Source: Cupriavidus taiwanensis LMG 19424
GTDB taxonomy: Bacteria; Pseudomonadota; Gammaproteobacteria; Burkholderiales; Burkholderiaceae
Assembly (NCBI RefSeq): GCF_000069785.1
Contig: NC_010530.1
Coordinates: 490,001-554,000 of the forward strand
Direction of reading: 5' to 3'
Length of the DNA stretch: 64,000 nt
Shown here piece after piece: positions 58,927 through 64,000 of this stretch. The notes beneath the pieces are model-generated. The model was not told where the DNA came from. It saw only the letters and a program-made list of their open reading frames with translations, and made no database searches. Both the position numbers and the translations under genes were made by a program. Every line of letters begins with the position of its first letter. Position 1 is the first letter of the stretch.

Positions 58927-59726
58927 CCCTGCAGAACGACATTCCCGCCGCGCCGGCCTATGTGCCGGGCCATCAACTGCTCGCCGGCAAGAGCGTGCTG
59001 ATCACCGCCGCCGCCGGCGCCGGCATCGGCTTCGCCGCCGCGCGCCGCTGCGCGGAGGAGGGCTGCCGCGCGCTGATGATCTCCGATATTCATCCCAAGC
59101 GGCTGGACGAGGCGGTCGAACGCCTGCGCGCCGAAACCGGCCTGCAGGCCATCCACGGCCAGCTGTGCGATGTGTCCGACGAAGCGCAGGTGCGCGCACT
59201 CGTGGCTGCCGCGGAAGAAGCACTCGGCGGCACCGACGTGCTGATCAACAACGCCGGCCTGGGCGGCTCGTGCCGCCTAGTTGATATGGACGATGCCGAG
59301 TGGTCGCGCGTGATCGATATTTCCCTCACCGGCACCTTCCGCATGACGCGCGCGATGCTGCCGCACATGCAGGCGCGCCGCCGCGGCGCCATCGTCAACA
59401 ACGCCTCGGTGCTGGGCTGGCGGGCACAGAAGGAGCAGTCGCACTACGCCGCGGCCAAGGCCGGGGTGATGGCGCTGACGCGCTGCAGCGCGATGGAGGC
59501 CGCCGAGTTTGGCGTGCGCATCAACGCGGTGGCGCCGAGCATTGCGCTGCACGACTTCCTGAAGAAGTCGGCGCCGGCGGATTTGCTTCGGCAGCTGAGC
59601 GAGCGCGAGGCCTTCGGGCGCGCGGCGGAGGTGTGGGAGGTGGCCAATGTGATGGTGTTTCTGGCTAGTGACTATGCGTCGTATATGACGGGGGAAGTGC
59701 TGCCGGTGAGCAGTCAGAGGGCATAA
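58923..59726 (+). CDS. ipdF: IpdF-like SDR (5-hydroxy-HIP-CoA dehydrogenase type)
   Basis: 267 residues. It shares ITAAAGAGIGFAAARR, LINNAGLGGSCRLVDMDDAE, NNASVLGWRAQKEQSHYAAA and RINAVAPSIA with IpdF of actinobacteria, including the unusual AAAG cofactor loop. IpdF oxidises the hydroxyl formed on the C/D-ring fragment. It is translationally coupled to the ACAD gene. The following 200 bases are repeats. Confidence 0.9.
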   Translation: MTLQNDIPAAPAYVPGHQLLAGKSVLITAAAGAGIGFAAARRCAEEGCRALMISDIHPKRLDEAVERLRAETGLQAIHGQLCDVSDEAQVRALVAAAEEALGGTDVLINNAGLGGSCRLVDMDDAEWSRVIDISLTGTFRMTRAMLPHMQARRRGAIVNNASVLGWRAQKEQSHYAAAKAGVMALTRCSAMEAAEFGVRINAVAPSIALHDFLKKSAPADLLRQLSEREAFGRAAEVWEVANVMVFLASDYASYMTGEVLPVSSQRA

Positions 59727-59776
59727 GCAGCCGGTATGTGAAAGCACTGGCGCTTGCCGTCACCCCTCGCAAAAGC

Positions 59777-59908
59777 TCCCCTCTCCCGCGCGCGGGAGAG
59801 GGGTGGGGGAGAGGGCCGGAGCATCAACGAAGTAACGCGCGCCGGTATGCCAGCGCCTGCCCTCTCCCCCGGCCCCTCTCCCGCAAGCGGGAGAGGGGAG
59901 CAAACAAA
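59777..59908. repeat. Composite REP element, left copy flanking maoC-thiolase
   Basis: Two palindromes (59777-59818 and 59859-59900) separated by a 40-base spacer containing gcatcaacgaagt and ggtatgccagcgcctgc. The whole block recurs at 61617-61748 with few mismatches, so the maoC-thiolase pair is bracketed by direct copies. Confidence 0.85.
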
Positions 59909-59926
59909 GAAACCCAGGAAACAGCC

Positions 59927-60382
59927 ATGCCAACAATCTTCCGCTGCGCCGAAGACATCCACGCCGCCGTCGGCCACCACCTCGGCGCCAGCGCCTGGAC
60001 CCGCATCACCCAGCAACAGGTCGACCAGTTCGCCCATGCCACCGGCGACCACCAGTGGCTGCACGTCGACCCGGAGCGCGCCGCGCAGGGCCCTTACGGT
60101 GCCTGCATCGCGCATGGCTACCTGACGCTGGCGCTGGTCAACCAGTTCCTGCCGGAACTGGTCGCCGTCGAGGGCATGAAGTTCGGCGTCAACTACGGCT
60201 GCGACAAGGTGCGCTTCCCCGCGCCTGTGCGCGTCGGCGCGCGCGTACGCGGCGTGGGCGAGGTGGTGCGGGCCGAGACCCTGGATGGCGGCGTGCAGTC
60301 GGTGGTGCGCATGACCGTCGAGATCGAAGGCGAGCCCAAGCCCGCCTGCGTGGCTGAGACCATCAGCCGCTACTACTTCTGA
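59927..60382 (+). CDS. MaoC-family enoyl-CoA hydratase
   Basis: 151 residues, one hot-dog unit. FAHATGDHQWLHVDPERAAQ and GACIAHGYLTLALVNQF carry the hydratase Asp/His motif. It is a paralog of the PHA-operon protein at 16214. AGGAAACAGCC precedes the ATG at 59927. With the thiolase that follows, it could complete beta-oxidation of the propionyl side chain or later fragments. Confidence 0.87.
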   Translation: MPTIFRCAEDIHAAVGHHLGASAWTRITQQQVDQFAHATGDHQWLHVDPERAAQGPYGACIAHGYLTLALVNQFLPELVAVEGMKFGVNYGCDKVRFPAPVRVGARVRGVGEVVRAETLDGGVQSVVRMTVEIEGEPKPACVAETISRYYF

Positions 60383-60397
60383 ACAGGAACCCACAGC

Positions 60398-61600
60398 ATG
60401 AAAGACGCAGTCATCGTCGCCGTCGCGCGCACTCCCATCGGCAAGGCCTTCCGTGGCGCCTTCAACGATACCGAAGCCCCGGTGCTGGGCGGCCACGTGG
60501 TGCGCGCGGTGGTGGAGCGCGCCGGCGTGGACCCGGCCGAGGTCGACGATGTGCTGATCGGCGCGGCCGCGCAGCAGGGCACCCAGGGCTACAACCTGGG
60601 CCGCCTGAGCGCGGTGGCGGCGGGCCTGCCCGACAGCGTCCCGGGCATGACCATGGACCGCATGTGCGGCTCCGGGCTGATGACGATTGCGGCCGGTGCG
60701 CGCGCGATTCAATGCGGCGAGGCCGACATCATCGTCGCCGGCGGCGCCGAGTCGATCTCGCTGACGCAGAACAAGCACAAGAACAGCTATCGCGCCCAGT
60801 CCGAAGCGGTGCTGGCGCGCCAGCCGGCGGCCTACATGGCGATGATCGAAACCGCCGAGGTGGTGGCGCGCCGCTACGGCATCAGCCGCGCCGAGCAGGA
60901 CGCCTACGCCTGGCGCAGCCAGCAGCGCACCGCGGAAGCGCAGCGGCGCGGCGCCTTCGATGACGAGATCGTGCCGCTGGAAACGCGCCGGGCGCTGTTC
61001 GACAAGGCCGGCGCACTGACCGGGCACGAGACCGTGCGGCTGGCGCAGGACGAATGCAACCGGCCCGACACCACCGCCGCCAGCCTGGAGGCGCTCAAGC
61101 CGGTCTGGCGCGGCGGCCAGGCCGTGGCCGAGGGCGAGCACATCACCGCCGGCAATGCCTCGCAGCTGTCCGACGGCGCCGCGGCGGTGCTGCTGATGAG
61201 CGCCGACGAGGCGCGCCGCCGCGGCCTGCGTCCGCTCGGGCGCTATCGCGGCATGGCGGTGACCGGCTGCGCGCCGGACGAGATGGGCATCGGCCCCGTG
61301 TTCGCGGTGCCCAAGCTGCTGGCGCGCCATGGCATGACGGTGGCCGACGTGGGCCTGTGGGAGCTGAACGAGGCCTTTGCCTGCCAGGTGCTGTATTGCC
61401 AGCAGAAGCTGGGCATCCCCGATGCGCGGCTGAACGTCAACGGCGGTGCCATCTCGATCGGTCATCCGTTCGGCATGTCGGGCGCGCGCATGACCGCGCA
61501 CGCGCTGATCGAAGGCCGCCGCCGCGGCGTGCAGCAGGCGGTGGTGACGATGTGTATTGGGGGCGGTATGGGGGCGGCGGCGCTGTTCGACGTCTTGTAA
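60398..61600 (+). CDS. Acetyl-CoA acyltransferase (thiolase)
   Basis: 400 residues. Cys in [15 protein letters not shown], His in [13 protein letters not shown] and the C-terminal [12 protein letters not shown] give an intact thiolase triad. It is a FadA/FadA5-like enzyme distinct from the FadA6-like one at 54456. No strong ribosome binding site; 15 bases after the maoC stop. Probably releases acetyl- or propionyl-CoA. Confidence 0.92.
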   Translation: MKDAVIVAVARTPIGKAFRGAFNDTEAPVLGGHVVRAVVERAGVDPAEVDDVLIGAAAQQGTQGYNLGRLSAVAAGLPDSVPGMTMDRMCGSGLMTIAAGARAIQCGEADIIVAGGAESISLTQNKHKNSYRAQSEAVLARQPAAYMAMIETAEVVARRYGISRAEQDAYAWRSQQRTAEAQRRGAFDDEIVPLETRRALFDKAGALTGHETVRLAQDECNRPDTTAASLEALKPVWRGGQAVAEGEHITAGNASQLSDGAAAVLLMSADEARRRGLRPLGRYRGMAVTGCAPDEMGIGPVFAVPKLLARHGMTVADVGLWELNEAFACQVLYCQQKLGIPDARLNVNGGAISIGHPFGMSGARMTAHALIEGRRRGVQQAVVTMCIGGGMGAAALFDVL

Positions 61601-61616
61601 AGAACCGCGGGTTTTC

Positions 61617-61748
61617 TCCCCTCTCCCATTTATGGGAGAGGGGCGGGGGAGAGGGCAGGAGCATCGACGAAGTGAAGTGCGTCGGTATGCCAGCGCCTGC
61701 CCTCTCCCCCGACCCCTCTCCCGCAAGCGGGAGAGGGGAGCAAACAAA
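61617..61748. repeat. Composite REP element, right copy flanking maoC-thiolase
   Basis: Palindrome ctctcccatttatgggagag at the left, spacer with gcatcgacgaagt and ggtatgccagcgcctgc, then the ctctcccgcaagcgggagag palindrome. It aligns with 59777-59908, with the loop of the first hairpin differing. Confidence 0.85.
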
Positions 61749-61777
61749 CAACATCACTCCAACCCGGAGGAGACATC

Positions 61778-62740
61778 ATGAAACGACTGATCGGCATCGC
61801 CATGTCGCTGGCCGTGCTGGCCACCGCGGTATGGGCCTTCGCGCCGCGTCCGCTGCCGCCGTTCCCGGCCACCGCGCTGCGCCCGGACGGCCTGCAGGTC
61901 AACGGCATCGCCCGCGCCGGCGAGCGCCTGGTGGCCGTGGGCGAGCGCGGCAAGATCCTGCTCAGCGATGACCTGGGGCGCAGCTGGCGCCCGGCAGCGG
62001 TGGACAAGCCGCAAGGCGCCACGCTGACGCAGGTAGCCTTTGCCGACAGCCGCCGCGGCATCGCGGTCGGGCACAGCGGCCAGATCCTGCGCACCGAAGA
62101 CGGCGGCGCGCACTGGCAGCAGGTCGCGTTCGATCCGGAATCGTCGGATCCGCTGCTGGGTGCGCTGGCGCAGGCCAGCGGGCCGTGGTTCGCGGTGGGC
62201 AGCTTCGGCCGTTTCCTGGTGTCGCGCGACCAGGGCCGGCACTGGGAAGAGGCCGGCGGCAAGGCCATGCAGGACCGCCACCTCAACGCCATCGCCAGCG
62301 ACGGGCAGGGGCGGCTGATGCTGGTCGGCGAGGCCGGGCTGGTGCTGCGCTCGAGCGACGGCGGCAGCCAGTGGGAGCCGGTCAAGACCCCTTATGAAGG
62401 CTCGCTGTACGGCGTGCTGCCGCTGCGCGACGGCGCCTGGCTGGCCTACGGCATGCGCGGCAACGCCCTGCGCAGCGAAGACTTCGGCACCACCTGGCGC
62501 GCGGCGGACACCGGCCTCAGGACCTCGTTCTTCGGCGGCGCCGAGCTGCCAGATGGCCGCATCGTGCTGGCCGGGCAGGGCGGCGTGCTGGTGATGTCCG
62601 CCGACGGCGGACGCCGCTTCTCGGTGCTGCCGGCCGGCAGCCCGCAGACCCTGGCCGCGCTGGCAGCCACCGGCAAGGACACGCTGGCGCTCGGCGGCAA
62701 TGGCGGCCTGGCCGGCGCCACGCTCGCCGCCAATCCCTGA
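61778..62740 (+). CDS. YCF48/BNR-repeat exported protein
   Basis: 320 residues. An N-terminal signal or anchor (MKRLIGIAMSLAVLATAVWA) precedes a seven-bladed propeller of BNR/YCF48-type repeats, for example LLSDDLGRSWRPA, LRTEDGGAHWQQ, LVSRDQGRHWEE and LRSSDGGSQWEP. CGGAGGAGAC precedes the ATG. It is coupled to the RND gene. Such proteins often accompany RND/MMPL exporters, probably as a periplasmic assembly or substrate-binding partner. Confidence 0.82.
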   Translation: MKRLIGIAMSLAVLATAVWAFAPRPLPPFPATALRPDGLQVNGIARAGERLVAVGERGKILLSDDLGRSWRPAAVDKPQGATLTQVAFADSRRGIAVGHSGQILRTEDGGAHWQQVAFDPESSDPLLGALAQASGPWFAVGSFGRFLVSRDQGRHWEEAGGKAMQDRHLNAIASDGQGRLMLVGEAGLVLRSSDGGSQWEPVKTPYEGSLYGVLPLRDGAWLAYGMRGNALRSEDFGTTWRAADTGLRTSFFGGAELPDGRIVLAGQGGVLVMSADGGRRFSVLPAGSPQTLAALAATGKDTLALGGNGGLAGATLAANP

Positions 62741-62768
62741 ACCCGACCGACCGGACGCGAGAACCATC

Positions 62769-64000
62769 ATGACCCGCCCCCAATCCTCCGGCCGCCTGGG
62801 CCGTTTCGTCGACGCCTGCGCCGGCGTGCTGATGCACCGGCGCCGCATGCTGCTGTGGCTGTGCCTGGCCGTGACCGTGGCGCTGGGCTGTTCCGCCACG
62901 CGGCTGCGGCTCGATCCCGGCTTCAACAAGATGATCCCGCTGCAGCACCCGTACATGCAGGTGTTCACTAAGTACGCCAGCACCTTCTCCGGTGCCAACA
63001 CCGTGCTGGTGAGCCTGCGCTGGAAGGGTGACGGCGACATCTACAACGCCGCCTTCATGGACAAGCTGCGCCACGCCACCGATGAAGTGTTCTTCATCCC
63101 CGGCGTGGACCGCTCGCGCGTGTTCTCGCTGTTCACGCCCAACGTGCGCTACACCGAGGTTACCGAAGCCGGCTTCCGCGGCGACGTGGTGGTGCCGGGG
63201 CGCTTTTCCGGCGCACCGGACGAGCTCGACAAGGTGCGGCGCAACGTGGCCCGTTCCGGCCAGATCGGCCGGCTGGTCAGCAATGACCTGAAGTCCGCGC
63301 TGATCCGCGCGGAACTGCGCGAGACCGACCCGGCCACCGGCAAGACCATCGACTACGGCTCGGTGGCCCGCCAGTTGGAGAAGATCCGCGCGCAGTTCGG
63401 CGGCACCGATGTCGAAGTCAACATCGTCGGCTTCGCCAAGCTGGTGGGCGATGTCGAGGACGGCATCGCCGGCGTGATGGGCTTCTTCGCGCTGGCCTTT
63501 GCCGTGACGGCGCTGCTGCTGTGGCTGTACACGCGTTCGCTGCGCATCACCGCGCTGGCGCTGGTGGTGGCGCTGCTGCCGGTGGCCTGGCTGCTGGGGC
63601 TGCTGCCGCTGCTGGGCTACGGCGTCGATCCGATGTCGATCCTGGTGCCGTTCCTGATCTTCTCGATCGGGGTCTCGCACGCGGTGCAGATGACCAATGC
63701 GTGGAAGCAGGAGGTGGCGCAGGGGCATGGCCCGCTAGACAGCGCCAGCGCGGCCTTCCGCAAGCTGTTCATTCCCGGCACCGTGGCGCTGCTGACCAAT
63801 GCGCTGGGCTTCATGGTGATCATGCGCATCGAGATCGATATCGTGCGCGAGCTCGGCATCACCGCCTGCCTGGGCGTGCTGCTGATGATCGTGACCAACA
63901 AGGTGTTCCTGCCGATCCTGCTGTCGTACACGCGGCTGGAGCCGTCGGCGCTGGCGCGGGCAACACGCGCAGCGCACGCAACGGGACAGGGCAGCCTGTG
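62769..64000 (+). CDS. RND/MMPL-superfamily exporter, N-terminal part
   Basis: The open frame from the ATG at 62769 runs to the window end, at least 410 codons. A first transmembrane helix (MLLWLCLAVTVALGCSA) is followed by a large periplasmic loop. A cluster of hydrophobic segments starts at VMGFFALAFAVTALLLWLY and continues through LVVALLPVAWLLGLLPLLG, SILVPFLIFSIGVSHAV and ITACLGVLLMIVTNKVFL. The sequence pattern is that of single-subunit RND 'MMPL' exporters. At the end of a steroid operon it may move steroid substrates or intermediates across the inner membrane. The gene is cut by the window edge. Confidence 0.88.
   Translation, partial: MTRPQSSGRLGRFVDACAGVLMHRRRMLLWLCLAVTVALGCSATRLRLDPGFNKMIPLQHPYMQVFTKYASTFSGANTVLVSLRWKGDGDIYNAAFMDKLRHATDEVFFIPGVDRSRVFSLFTPNVRYTEVTEAGFRGDVVVPGRFSGAPDELDKVRRNVARSGQIGRLVSNDLKSALIRAELRETDPATGKTIDYGSVARQLEKIRAQFGGTDVEVNIVGFAKLVGDVEDGIAGVMGFFALAFAVTALLLWLYTRSLRITALALVVALLPVAWLLGLLPLLGYGVDPMSILVPFLIFSIGVSHAVQMTNAWKQEVAQGHGPLDSASAAFRKLFIPGTVALLTNALGFMVIMRIEIDIVRELGITACLGVLLMIVTNKVFLPILLSYTRLEPSALARATRAAHATGQGSL

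Overview
The window looks like one stretch of a high-GC betaproteobacterial chromosome or megaplasmid, most likely Cupriavidus or a close relative. The reasons are the strong G/C third-position bias, a polyhydroxyalkanoate (PHA) gene set, frequent 'ggag' ribosome binding sites and GC-rich palindromic intergenic repeats. The assignment is an inference. No rRNA, tRNA, CRISPR array or transposase was seen.

Left part (1-8.8 kb) is an accessory patchwork with visibly lower GC around 1-5.6 kb. It holds a Crp/Fnr C-terminal fragment, an SDR plus dihydroxyacetophenone-dioxygenase-like cupin divergent from an AraC regulator, a LysR gene divergent from a carboxymuconolactone-decarboxylase-like gene, a secreted acetoacetate-decarboxylase-like protein, an Old Yellow Enzyme, an alpha/beta hydrolase and a MerR regulator. 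Three promoters with the 19-bp spacer typical of MerR control face the OYE gene, the hydrolase gene and a downstream iorAB-type molybdenum hydroxylase pair (8.9-11.7 kb).

11.7-21 kb: small envelope proteins, a DsbA/FrnE-like protein, an AraC regulator and a compact PHA operon (MaoC-like hydratase, PhaC, phasin, MCL-type PhaZ), followed by a J-domain protein.

21-36 kb: two paralogous LuxR-type regulators bracket a sulfation module. This consists of cysD and a fused cysN-cysC (ATP to PAPS), a divergent DUF1214-like/sulfotransferase/SDR/DHH-phosphoesterase operon, and an opposing SDR/esterase/degenerate RibBA operon.

34.8-64 kb: a large steroid-nucleus catabolic region. One operon has an LLM flavoprotein, HsaA- and HsaB-like monooxygenase and reductase, KstD-like dehydrogenase, a second flavoprotein, SDR, KshB reductase, FadD3-like ligase and a BaiE-like SnoaL protein. 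A second operon has HsaC, IpdA, IpdB, enoyl-CoA hydratases including EchA20, IpdC, two paired acyl-CoA dehydrogenases, FadA6, IpdF, a MaoC protein and another thiolase. It ends with a YCF48-like protein and an RND/MMPL exporter. KshA, HsaD and the HsaEFG genes are not in the window.

The most interesting signal is a shared 20-bp element (consensus about nCTAGTCCnnnCRGACGATG, core GTCC-N4-GGAC). I found ten copies, upstream of both luxR genes, cysD, the sulfotransferase operon, the SDR/esterase/RibBA operon, the LLM gene, the hsaA-kstD operon, a lone SDR and the hsaC-ipd operon. This suggests that sulfate activation, sulfotransfer and steroid-ring degradation form one regulon.
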